Assembly (NCBI GenBank): GCA_019247755.1
Contig: JAFBAM010000221.1
Location: 1 to 7,088, forward strand
DNA: 7,088 nucleotides
Direction: 5' to 3'
Origin: Sphingomonas sp.
Lineage (GTDB): Bacteria; Pseudomonadota; Alphaproteobacteria; Sphingomonadales; Sphingomonadaceae
The position numbers and the translations under genes were made by a program. Positions 1 through 6,270 of this stretch are shown here, one piece after another. A model generated the notes under the pieces. That model ran no database searches. It saw nothing but the letters and a program-made list of their open reading frames with translations, and was not told where the DNA came from. Every line of letters begins with the position of its first letter. Position 1 is the stretch's first letter.

Positions 1-2133
1 GAGGACCGGCTGGCGAAGCGCGAGCCTTTGTACCGCCGCGCGCTGGCGGGGGAGCGGATGTTCTTCGCGTCCGATTTCGACCACCCGACCCGCGGCAGCG
101 TCGCGCTGCAGAGCCACTTCATCCCCTGGGCGGACGCCGACGGGACGATGCGCGGCTTCTTCATCCTGCAGCAGGACGTGACCGAGCAGCGGACGGCGGA
201 GCGATCGCTGCGCGAGAGTGAGGAACGGTTCCGGCGGATCGCGAATAGCGCGCCGGCGCTGATGTGGGTGACGAGGCTCGACCGCGTCCGCGACTTCGTC
301 AACGATGCTTATGCGGAGTTTGCCTGTGGGCCGGGGTGCGACTTCGAGGAAGCGCGGACGCTGGACTGGCGCGAGCGGATCCATGCCGACGACGTCGACC
401 GGATTGTGGCGGAAAGCATTGCCGGCGAGGCTTCGCTGGAACGCTTCACGCTGGAGGGGCGCTACAAGCGCCACGACGGTGAGTACCGCTGGCTGCGGAC
501 GGTCTCTCAGCCGCGCTTCGGGCCGGACGGGGAGCTGGTCGGGTTCATCGGGGTCGGCAGCGACATCACGGTCGCGAAGGAGGCGGAGCTGGAGCTTCGC
601 CGCCAGGTCGAGGAGCAGACCGCGCAGCTCGCCGCGTCGGAGGCCCAGTTCCGCGCGGTGTTCGAAGCCGCGCTGGAGGTCATGGTGTTGCTGAAGCCCG
701 ACGGCACCGTGCTCGCGGTCAACAACCGCCGCGAGGTGTGGCGGCATCCCGATCCGAGCGAAGCGGTCGGCCACAAGCTGTGGAACGCGCCGACAATGCG
801 CGCCTACCCGCAGCATGTCGAGGTCATGCGGAAGGGAATCCAGGCCGCGGCGAAGGGCAAGGTCTTCACCACCGAGGTGAAGATGGAGCGCGACGGCATT
901 GCCGCCTCCTACCTCGACGTTTCGGTTCAGCCGGTCCGCGGGCCGAAGGGCGAGATCCTCTATCTGCTGTTCGAGGCGCGCGACATCACCGAGCTTAAGG
1001 CCGCGCAGGAGCAGCTGCGGCAGAGCCAGAAGATGGAGGCGCTGGGCCAGCTGACCGGCGGCCTCGCGCACGACTTCAACAATTTGCTGACCGTCGTGGT
1101 TGGAGGACTGGACCTGATCACGAAGCGGTCGGAAGATCCGAAGCTCAAGCGCTACGCCGAGAATGCGCTGTCAGCGGCGGAGCGCGGCGCGCGACTCACC
1201 GGACAGCTGCTGGCGTTCAGCCGGGTACAGCGGCTGGAAGTGCGGCCGACCTATGTCGCGCCGCTGATCCAGAACATGCGCCCGCTGCTCCGGAACGTGC
1301 TCGGCCCTGGAATCACCAAGCAATTCGACCTCGACGAGGCGATGATGCCGGTCATGGCCGATCCCACCCAGCTCGAGGTGGCGGTGCTCAACCTCGCCAT
1401 CAACGCGCGCGATGCAATGCCCGACGGGGGCGTCCTCACCTTCGCGTCGAAGCCGGTCCGCATCAGCGGCGAAGCGGATGTGGAGGACGGCGACTATGTC
1501 GAGCTGACGATCAGCGACACCGGCCTCGGGATGCCGCCGGAGGTCGCCGAGCGAGCGTTCGAGCCCTTCTTCACCACCAAGGAAGTCGGCAAGGGAACCG
1601 GCCTTGGCCTGTCGATGGTCTATGGAATGGCGCGCCAGTCGGGCGGCGCCGCGCGGATCGTGAGCGCACCTGGCAAGGGTACGTCGGTCAGCCTGCTGTT
1701 CCGCAAGGCGGACGACGAAGCTGTCGAGGCGAGCGCCGGCACCGAAGAGCCCGTCGGCGCGGCTCTACCGATGGCGCCGCTGTCCATCCTGGTCATCGAC
1801 GACGATCCCGACGTCCGGGGCTTCATCGCCAACAGCCTGGAAGAACAGGGATATAGGGTGCGAGAGGCAGGCGACGGACGCGAAGGGCTGGCAGCAATCG
1901 AACGCGAAACGCCGGACCTGGTCGTCCTCGACTTCATCATGCCGGGTCTGTCCGGCGCCGAAGTCGCCAAGAAGATCCGTGACAAGCGGCCCGAACAACC
2001 GATCCTCTTCGTTTCCGGTTACAGCGAGACGGAGGCGGTCAAACGCACGGCTCCCGGAGCACCGCTGCTAGCCAAGCCGTTTCGCGCCGACGCCCTGCAC
2101 AAGGCGGTGCGCGGCGCGCTAACGCCCGCCTGA
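1..2133 (+). CDS. Hybrid sensor histidine kinase / response regulator with PAS repeats (5' end outside window)
   Basis: The frame is open from base 1, so the true start lies upstream; the TTG at 28 is just an internal Leu codon. Of 710 visible residues (numbered from base 1), about 1-62 are the end of a PAS/PAC domain. Two further PAS domains follow at about 72-192 and 213-332, each closing with a D-I-T motif. HisKA holds the phospho-accepting His357 (codon 1069-1071) in a GLAHDFNN context. The HATPase shows an N box (N464, N468, D471), a G1 box (DTGLGM, D506), an F box (FEPFFTT) and a GTGLGLS G2 box. A receiver at about 594-708 has the acidic cluster after LVI, phospho-acceptor D644, S672 and K692. 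All catalytic residues are present, so it should autophosphorylate and pass phosphate to its own receiver. No transmembrane helix is seen in this part. There is no DNA-binding output, so a separate partner is expected. The signal is unknown. The 3' neighbour is convergent. Confidence 0.95.
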   Translation, partial: EDRLAKREPLYRRALAGERMFFASDFDHPTRGSVALQSHFIPWADADGTMRGFFILQQDVTEQRTAERSLRESEERFRRIANSAPALMWVTRLDRVRDFVNDAYAEFACGPGCDFEEARTLDWRERIHADDVDRIVAESIAGEASLERFTLEGRYKRHDGEYRWLRTVSQPRFGPDGELVGFIGVGSDITVAKEAELELRRQVEEQTAQLAASEAQFRAVFEAALEVMVLLKPDGTVLAVNNRREVWRHPDPSEAVGHKLWNAPTMRAYPQHVEVMRKGIQAAAKGKVFTTEVKMERDGIAASYLDVSVQPVRGPKGEILYLLFEARDITELKAAQEQLRQSQKMEALGQLTGGLAHDFNNLLTVVVGGLDLITKRSEDPKLKRYAENALSAAERGARLTGQLLAFSRVQRLEVRPTYVAPLIQNMRPLLRNVLGPGITKQFDLDEAMMPVMADPTQLEVAVLNLAINARDAMPDGGVLTFASKPVRISGEADVEDGDYVELTISDTGLGMPPEVAERAFEPFFTTKEVGKGTGLGLSMVYGMARQSGGAARIVSAPGKGTSVSLLFRKADDEAVEASAGTEEPVGAALPMAPLSILVIDDDPDVRGFIANSLEEQGYRVREAGDGREGLAAIERETPDLVVLDFIMPGLSGAEVAKKIRDKRPEQPILFVSGYSETEAVKRTAPGAPLLAKPFRADALHKAVRGALTPA

Positions 2134-2145
2134 AAAAGCTCAGGC
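2128..2145. terminator. Small hairpin spanning both stop codons of convergent genes; possible weak bidirectional terminator
   Basis: GCCTGA (2128-2133) and TCAGGC (2140-2145) are perfect reverse complements around a 6-base loop. The plus-strand TGA stop of the kinase lies in the left arm, and the reductase stop (TGA on the minus strand, bases 2140-2142) lies in the right arm. On the plus strand the right arm is followed by TTCCTCTTTG, which is pyrimidine-rich but not a clean T run. On the minus strand no T run follows. Six base pairs is short for an intrinsic terminator, so the function is tentative. Confidence 0.35.
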
Positions 2146-3159
2146 TTCCTCTTTGATGGGCGCCTCCCGACCCACCATGGCCTGCTGTGCGGCGCCATAG
2201 CGATCTCCCTCCGGCTCGATCTTGGCCGCTCCTTCGTTGATTTCGCGAAGGTCGGCGTCAGTCAGCTCGATCGACGCTGCGGCGATATTTTCCTCCAAGC
2301 GGCGAAGCTTGGTCGTACCCGGAATCGGCACGACGAAGGGCCGCTGCGCGAGCAGCCATGCGAGGGCGACCTGCGCAGGTGTCGCGCCCTTCTCCCCGGC
2401 GACTTGCTTCAACAGGTCGACGAAGGCCAGATTCTTGTCGATCGCTTCGGGGGCAAAACGAGGGCTGGTCTTGCGGAAGTCGCCCTCGCCGAGCTGCGCG
2501 GCATCAGTGATGGCTCCGGTCAGGAACCCCCGTCCAAGCGGAGAATAAGGGACGAAGCCAATGCCGAGATCATCGCATACGTCGAGCATCCCGCCGGTTT
2601 CGGGCTCGCGCCACCAGAGCGAATATTCATTCTGAACGGCAGCGACCGGCTGGATTGCATGCGCGCGGCGGAGCGTCTGGATCCCAGGTTCGGACATGCC
2701 GAAGTGCCTGACTTTCCCTTCGGAAACGAGGTCGCGCACGGTTCCGGCGACGTCCTCGATCGGCACGTTGGGATCAACGCGATGCTGGTAGAGAAGGTCG
2801 ATCGTCTCGATGCCGAGCCGCCTCAGCGACCCATCGACGGCCTGGCGGATCCGCTCCGGCCGGCTGGTAATACCGCGGTTTTCGCGCGTCTGCTGGTCGA
2901 TGTCGAAGCCGAACTTGGTGGCAATCACGACTCGGTCACGAACAGGACGAAGCGCCTCCCCAACCACCTCTTCGTTGACGAATGGTCCATAGACTTCGGC
3001 GGTGTCGAAGAAGGTGACGCCGCGGTCGACGGCATCGCGGATCAGCGTGACGCCATCCTCTCGCGACAGTGGCGTCCCGTAAGCAGCGCTGATGCCCATG
3101 CAGCCGAGCCCGATGGCCGAAACCTCAAGGCCGCTGCGGCCAAGCTCACGTGTCAGCAT
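2140..3159 (-). CDS. Aldo/keto reductase (NADPH-dependent oxidoreductase, YakC/IolS/AKR13-like)
   Basis: This is a 339-residue cytoplasmic TIM-barrel oxidoreductase of the aldo/keto reductase family, which reduces aldehydes or ketones with NAD(P)H. The N-terminus (TRELGRSGLEVSAIGLGCMG) is the usual family start. The full catalytic tetrad is visible: D52 and Y57 in FFDTAEVYG, K82 in VVIATKFG, and H126 in LLYQHRVDP. The C-terminal cofactor-binding segment VVPIPGTTKLRRLEEN is also present. The frame stays open to an upstream start at 3288, but the ATG at 3157-3159 is preferred: AAAGGA (plus-strand bases 3168-3173) lies 8 nt before it, and the extra 43 residues are arginine- and proline-rich and unlike the family. 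The length is normal. The gene is divergent from the EF-hand gene and convergent with the kinase, so it is probably a single-gene transcript. The substrate cannot be told from sequence. Confidence 0.93.
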   Translation of the reverse strand: MLTRELGRSGLEVSAIGLGCMGISAAYGTPLSREDGVTLIRDAVDRGVTFFDTAEVYGPFVNEEVVGEALRPVRDRVVIATKFGFDIDQQTRENRGITSRPERIRQAVDGSLRRLGIETIDLLYQHRVDPNVPIEDVAGTVRDLVSEGKVRHFGMSEPGIQTLRRAHAIQPVAAVQNEYSLWWREPETGGMLDVCDDLGIGFVPYSPLGRGFLTGAITDAAQLGEGDFRKTSPRFAPEAIDKNLAFVDLLKQVAGEKGATPAQVALAWLLAQRPFVVPIPGTTKLRRLEENIAAASIELTDADLREINEGAAKIEPEGDRYGAAQQAMVGREAPIKEEA

Positions 3160-3286
3160 GGGATAGATCCTTTCGTTTAGAGGCTCTCCGAGCGCCCCAA
3201 TAGCCAATACTCGCAGTCGCCAACATGGCTCCGCGGGATCGTGGCGAGGAGTGTGAACGCACGGTCGTTTCGCGCGTTTGGGGCGC
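3160..3286. promoter_or_regulatory. Divergent intergenic region between aldo/keto reductase and EF-hand gene
   Basis: This 127-bp region must hold promoters for both outward-facing genes. It contains a tandem 7-bp near-repeat at 3197-3210 (CCAATAG then CCAATAC). Read on the minus strand, a weak sigma70-like pair is possible: TTGGCG (plus bases 3219-3224), a 16-base gap and TATTGG (3197-3202), about 40 bases before the reductase ATG. The matches to consensus are only 4/6 and 3/6, so this is a guess. No convincing plus-strand promoter or operator was found. Confidence 0.3.
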
Positions 3287-3580
3287 ATGGTTCGGAAGCT
3301 CGCAATCCTTGCTCTCCTGGTATCGGCGAGCGCCGCCGCTCAGCCGACACCAGCGAGCCTGAAGGTGGTTCCCGCCGCCCAGTCTCTGTTCGAGCGGGAC
3401 TGGGTGCTGATGAACTGGGCCCTCAAATTCTACGACCGCGACCGCGACATCCTGCTCGAGCCTGATGAGGCGTCAGCTGCCGCGGAAGCGTTTCGCAAGA
3501 TCGCGGACGCCGACAATGACGGACGAGTGACGCCGCAGGAATATCGCGCGGCGAGGGAATTTATCCTGGCTCGATACTGA
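3287..3580 (+). CDS. Small exported EF-hand (calcium-binding) protein
   Basis: The product is 97 residues. It starts MVRKLAILALLVSASAAAQP, a compact signal peptide with a basic n-region, a hydrophobic core and a probable cut after A18 (A-A-A before Q), so the mature protein of about 79 residues is likely periplasmic. It carries two EF-hand loops: residues 50-61 with D50, D52, D54 and E61, and residues 74-85 with D74, D76, D78, G79 and E85. Loop 2 is canonical. Loop 1 has Ile instead of the usual Gly at position 6. The ATG at 3287 is preferred over an in-frame TTG at 3278 because the signal peptide begins there; the ribosome site is weak (GGGG at 3280-3283, only 3 nt before the ATG). Calcium binding is inferred from the loops. 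The partner and physiological role are unknown. Confidence 0.85.
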   Translation: MVRKLAILALLVSASAAAQPTPASLKVVPAAQSLFERDWVLMNWALKFYDRDRDILLEPDEASAAAEAFRKIADADNDGRVTPQEYRAAREFILARY

Positions 3581-3593
3581 GATAGAATGACTG

Positions 3594-3609
3594 GCCCGGG
3601 CCGCCGGGC
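3594..3609 (+). other. Strong all-GC hairpin just upstream of a ribosome binding site
   Basis: GCCCGG (3594-3599) and CCGGGC (3604-3609) are perfect complements around the tetraloop GCCG. The structure ends one base before the Shine-Dalgarno sequence of the 74-residue gene and starts 13 bases after the EF-hand stop. There is no T run after it, so it does not look like an intrinsic terminator. It could protect a transcript end or shape translation of the downstream gene, but in GC-rich DNA it could also arise by chance. Confidence 0.4.
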
Positions 3610-3610
3610 G

Positions 3611-3618
3611 AAGGGAGG
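3611..3618 (+). promoter_or_regulatory. Strong Shine-Dalgarno site of the 74-residue gene
   Basis: AAGGGAGG lies 5 bases before the ATG at 3624. It is one of the best ribosome binding sites in the window and supports that this short frame is translated. It also selects 3624 over the ATG at 3587, which is in another frame. Confidence 0.75.
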
Positions 3619-3623
3619 CGCGC

Positions 3624-3848
3624 ATGACCGGCATTCTCGACAAATTCCACGTCGAACACGGCGTCAACGGTGCGCGGGTACACGCGCGATCCCAGCTTCT
3701 GACGGCTTATTGCACCGACGAGCGCGAGGTCGACGGCGCGATCCAGCTGTTGAAGGACGATCTGGATGCTTGCGCGCGAGAAATGAAGCGCCTGATCGAA
3801 GTCAACAATCGGGGCGCTCTATTTGAGGGTTGGACCGCGGGCGTCTGA
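3624..3848 (+). CDS. Hypothetical 74-residue protein with a predicted coiled-coil helix
   Basis: I do not recognise a family. The frame is supported by a strong Shine-Dalgarno site, and it fills the space between two genes on the same strand with no better competitor. There is no signal peptide or membrane segment, so it is probably cytoplasmic. Residues 33-60 look like one amphipathic helix with hydrophobic residues in a regular 4-3 spacing: V36, I40, L43, L47, C50, M54, L57. That is the pattern of a short coiled coil, which suggests a dimer or binding to another helix. Two cysteines (C30, C50) are present. The C-terminus (GALFEGWTAGV) is glycine- and aromatic-containing and probably unstructured. 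It lies 43 bases after the EF-hand gene and 70 bases before the cupin gene, so co-transcription is possible but not shown. Confidence 0.7.
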   Translation: MTGILDKFHVEHGVNGARVHARSQLLTAYCTDEREVDGAIQLLKDDLDACAREMKRLIEVNNRGALFEGWTAGV

Positions 3849-3918
3849 TAAAGGACCCGGCTTCCGGTTGTTAATATGAAGGCGTAGAACGGCAGCGCTC
3901 AACTTCGGTGAGGCCGCA

Positions 3919-4335
3919 ATGCCGTTCACAGCTGCCCTGCTCCTGTTCGCCATCCAGCCGCTCACTCCTGCCTTGCCGCCCACGGCACGTGCGCCGGTTA
4001 AGGCTCCTGCGACGCCCGGGATCACGCGAACCGACCTGCAGCAGGAGCCGTTGAGCTTCGCTGGAAGGGAGGCAATCCAGACGCGCGTCGATTTTGCTCC
4101 GGGCGCGGTCGTGCCCAATCATCGCCATCCGGGCGATGAGCTCGTCTACGTCCTGAGCGGGACGCTGGAGTATAAAGTCGAGGGCCAGCCGATCCAAATC
4201 CTCCGGGAGGGCGAGGTCTTGTTCATCCCCAAGGATACGGTTCACTCGGCCATCAACGTCGGCATGCAGGCGGCGTCGGAGCTCGCGACCTATGTGGTCG
4301 AGAAGGGCAAGCCGCTGACTGAATTCGTGAAGTGA
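3919..4335 (+). CDS. Single-domain cupin protein with an N-terminal export-like segment
   Basis: The product is 138 residues with one cupin beta-barrel at about 50-130. Cupin motif 1 is complete: G62, H68, H70, E74 and G81 in the G-x5-HxH-x3-E-x6-G pattern. Motif 2 is G98, P104, H109 and N113, with Asp in place of the usual Gly after the Pro. H68, H70, E74 and H109 would bind one divalent metal. Residues 1-20 are hydrophobic and followed by a proline/alanine-rich stretch to about 34, suggesting export, but there is no basic residue before the hydrophobic run, so it is a weak signal peptide. The start ATG follows GTGAGG with 5 bases between. Small cupins range from enzymes to ligand sensors, and the substrate is not readable here. 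An 84-base gap separates it from the DUF47 gene. Confidence 0.88.
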   Translation: MPFTAALLLFAIQPLTPALPPTARAPVKAPATPGITRTDLQQEPLSFAGREAIQTRVDFAPGAVVPNHRHPGDELVYVLSGTLEYKVEGQPIQILREGEVLFIPKDTVHSAINVGMQAASELATYVVEKGKPLTEFVK

Positions 4336-4419
4336 TGATTGCTGCTGGACTCTCGGCGGTTGCCGCCCCACCCAGTCTCCCCTAAGCGGCGCGCGACCGC
4401 CACAGGGGGAATTTCAAGC
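4336..4419 (+). promoter_or_regulatory. Leader region of the DUF47-pit unit with possible alternative RNA pairings
   Basis: A hairpin GGCGG-TTG-CCGCC lies at 4355-4367. The same left arm, GGCGGT (4355-4360), can instead pair with ACCGCC (4396-4401), just before the Shine-Dalgarno AGGGGGA (4404-4410). CCCCT (4379-4383) can pair with AGGGG of that site. No Pho box and no clear -35/-10 pair was found, and no T-run terminator follows the cupin gene. Regulation by structure is speculative. Confidence 0.25.
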
Positions 4420-5061
4420 ATGTTCGCCTGGTTTCAACGCCTGTTGCCGAGGACTGGCGACTTTTTCGGAATGTTCGAAGCCCATGCCGCCACTCTGGTC
4501 GGCGCGGCGGACGCGCTGAACAAGCTGGTCGACGGGGGCCATGCCCGCAAGGAGCATATCGGCGAGATCGACCGCAAGGAGCATGAGGCGGACGACATCA
4601 TCCGCGACGTGCTGCGAACGGTCCGGAAGACCTTTCTGACGCCTTTTGACCGCGGCGCCATCACGTCGTTGATCGCGGCGATGGACGATGCCGTGGATGA
4701 AGTTCAGGCGACCGGCCGCGCGATCAACACCTACGACCTGGAGAGCTTCACGCCCGAGATGAAGCAGATGGTCCTGATGATCAAGGAAGCGGCCGGCCTC
4801 ACCGCCGAAGCCATGCCGCTGCTTCGCGACATCAGCCGCAACGGGACTCGCATCCATGAGATCACGGAGAAGGTAGTCAGTTTGGAAGGCGATGCGGACG
4901 ACGCCCACGAAGCCGGCCTCAAAAAAGCATTTGAGGAACATTCGAAGGCCCCGATGCAGTTCATCGTCGCGCGCGAGATCTACAAGCACCTCGAACGGAT
5001 CACCGACGCCCTCGAAGATGTCGCCAATGAGATCGACGGAATCGTCATCGATCATGCCTGA
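4420..5061 (+). CDS. DUF47 (PhoU-like) family protein, partner of the Pit phosphate transporter
   Basis: The product is 213 residues, the usual length for DUF47 proteins, which are all-helical, PhoU-like cytoplasmic proteins usually encoded beside PiT transporters and thought to modulate them. It has no membrane segments. The two-fold PhoU-type pattern is visible as acidic E-x-x-x-D-like clusters: E54/D58 (DRKEHEADDI) in the first half and E156/D158/D160 (LEGDADDAHE) in the second. The C-terminal helix (ERITDALEDVANEIDG) resembles the end of PhoU. The frame is open to a TTG at 4339, but the ATG at 4420 is chosen because AGGGGGA lies 9 bases upstream and the family normally starts with such an MFxWF-type leader. 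Only 27 bases separate it from pit, so the two are almost certainly one operon. Confidence 0.92.
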   Translation: MFAWFQRLLPRTGDFFGMFEAHAATLVGAADALNKLVDGGHARKEHIGEIDRKEHEADDIIRDVLRTVRKTFLTPFDRGAITSLIAAMDDAVDEVQATGRAINTYDLESFTPEMKQMVLMIKEAAGLTAEAMPLLRDISRNGTRIHEITEKVVSLEGDADDAHEAGLKKAFEEHSKAPMQFIVAREIYKHLERITDALEDVANEIDGIVIDHA

Positions 5062-5088
5062 GCCGAGCACCGCACGGGTCGAGGACTG

Positions 5089-6270
5089 ATGCACGAGCTC
5101 GCTTTTCCGCTGCTTATCGCACTGATCGTCGTCGCGCTGGCGTTCGATTTCCTGAACGGCCTGCACGATGCCGCCAACTCCATCGCGACAGTGGTCGGCA
5201 CGCGGCTGCTGAGTCCCTTGGCCGCGGTCGCCTTCGCGGCCTTCTTCAATTTCGCAGCCTACTTCCTCGCGCTGCAGTGGCCGTCCCTGCACAAGGTTGC
5301 GGATACAATCGGCAAAGGGTTGATCGACAAGGATCTGGTCACCCCGGCGGTGGTGTTCGGCGCGCTGGTCGGCGCCATGTTCTGGAACGTCGTCACCTGG
5401 ATGAAGGGCATTCCGTCCTCGTCGAGTCACGCGCTGGTCGGCGGGCTGATCGGCGCTGGCGTGGCTCATGCGAACATCGATGCGATCCAGTGGGCCGGAC
5501 TCAACAAGACGCTGATCGCGATCGTCCTGTCGCCGACGATTGGCCTGATACTGACAATGGCGATCATGCTGCTGACGAGCTGGCTCGGGGTGCGCGCGAG
5601 CGCGCGCGATTCCGAGCGGACGTTTCGAGGGCTGCACCTGGTCTCTGCCGGCGCCTACTCGCTCGGCCACGGGCTCAACGACGCCCAGAAGACGATGGGG
5701 ATCATCACCGTCCTCCTCTACTCGACCGGCTATCTGCACGGCGATTTCCACGTGCCGCACTGGGTGGCGCTGAGCTGCTACATCGCCATCGGGCTGGGCA
5801 CGTTGACGGGCGGCTGGCGGATCATCGAGACGATGGGCACCCGGATCACGAAGCTCAACCAGCACCAGGGTTTCTCAGCGTCGGCCGGCGGTTCGATCAT
5901 GCTGTTCGCGGCGTCCTATCTCGGCATTCCGGTATCGACGACGCACACCATCACCGGTTGCGTCATTGGCGCGGGCGCCGCCCGCCGAGCCTCGGCCGTG
6001 CGCTGGGGGATTGCGCAAAATGTGATGGTCGCGTGGATCATCACGATCCCCGCCTCGGCTACAGTCGCCGCCCTCTTCTACTGGCTGATCAGCGGCTATG
6101 CCGCGCGGGCGCTGCTCGCGGTCGCGGTGATGGCGATCGCGGTGTTCGCGGTCGTGTCCCTGCGTGAGGTGCGGCTGGGCCGCGACGGGCTCGGGCGCAC
6201 CGCCGCCGTCATCGCGACGCTCGGCTTCCTGCTGGCTGCGATCGTGGTGGGCTACGCCGCGCTTAACTAG
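5089..6270 (+). CDS. pit: PiT-family inorganic phosphate transporter
   Basis: This is a 393-residue inner-membrane permease that imports phosphate, typically as a metal-phosphate complex driven by the ion gradient. Both inverted-repeat signatures are visible: FDFLNGLHDAANSIATVVG at 19-37 and GHGLNDAQKTMG at 193-204, with the conserved Asn/Asp pairs. Each half has its serine/histidine loop: IPSSSSHALVGG at 108-119 and PVSTTHTITG at 281-290. About ten hydrophobic segments are visible. A C-terminal tail of about 60 residues (333-393) adds two further hydrophobic stretches (about 341-357 and 371-391) separated by an Arg-rich loop, making it longer than compact bacterial Pit proteins of roughly 330-340 residues. 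The start ATG at 5089 is preceded by GAGG with a short 4-base gap. It is co-directional with the DUF47 gene 27 bases upstream. Its TAG stop overlaps the stop of the convergent regulator. Confidence 0.95.
   Translation: MHELAFPLLIALIVVALAFDFLNGLHDAANSIATVVGTRLLSPLAAVAFAAFFNFAAYFLALQWPSLHKVADTIGKGLIDKDLVTPAVVFGALVGAMFWNVVTWMKGIPSSSSHALVGGLIGAGVAHANIDAIQWAGLNKTLIAIVLSPTIGLILTMAIMLLTSWLGVRASARDSERTFRGLHLVSAGAYSLGHGLNDAQKTMGIITVLLYSTGYLHGDFHVPHWVALSCYIAIGLGTLTGGWRIIETMGTRITKLNQHQGFSASAGGSIMLFAASYLGIPVSTTHTITGCVIGAGAARRASAVRWGIAQNVMVAWIITIPASATVAALFYWLISGYAARALLAVAVMAIAVFAVVSLREVRLGRDGLGRTAAVIATLGFLLAAIVVGYAALN

Noticed and set aside
1..30. TTG at 28 as the start of the histidine kinase
   Set aside because: The frame is open to base 1 and the first visible residues are already inside a PAS domain, so the gene is truncated by the window edge.
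2404..3180. 258-residue open frame on the plus strand opposite the aldo/keto reductase
   Set aside because: The minus strand encodes a complete reductase with its catalytic tetrad. The plus frame shows no domain and no good ribosome site.
3160..3288. 43-residue N-terminal extension of the aldo/keto reductase from an upstream start
   Set aside because: The extension is Arg/Pro-rich and unlike the family, overlaps the EF-hand start region, and a good ribosome site precedes the internal ATG at 3159.
3857..3872. Possible terminator CCGG-CTT-CCGG followed by TTGTT after the 74-residue gene
   Set aside because: The stem is only 4 bp with a 3-base loop, and the T tract is interrupted, which is too weak to call.
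4414..5865. 483-residue open frame on the minus strand across the DUF47 and pit genes
   Set aside because: It is fully antisense to two clearly recognisable genes. Its translation is rich in Arg, Asp, Gln and His with no known domain, typical of a GC-rich antisense shadow.
5277..6167. 296-residue plus-strand frame inside pit
   Set aside because: It is out of frame with the well-supported transporter and is Arg/His-rich low-complexity sequence, so it is a frame shadow.
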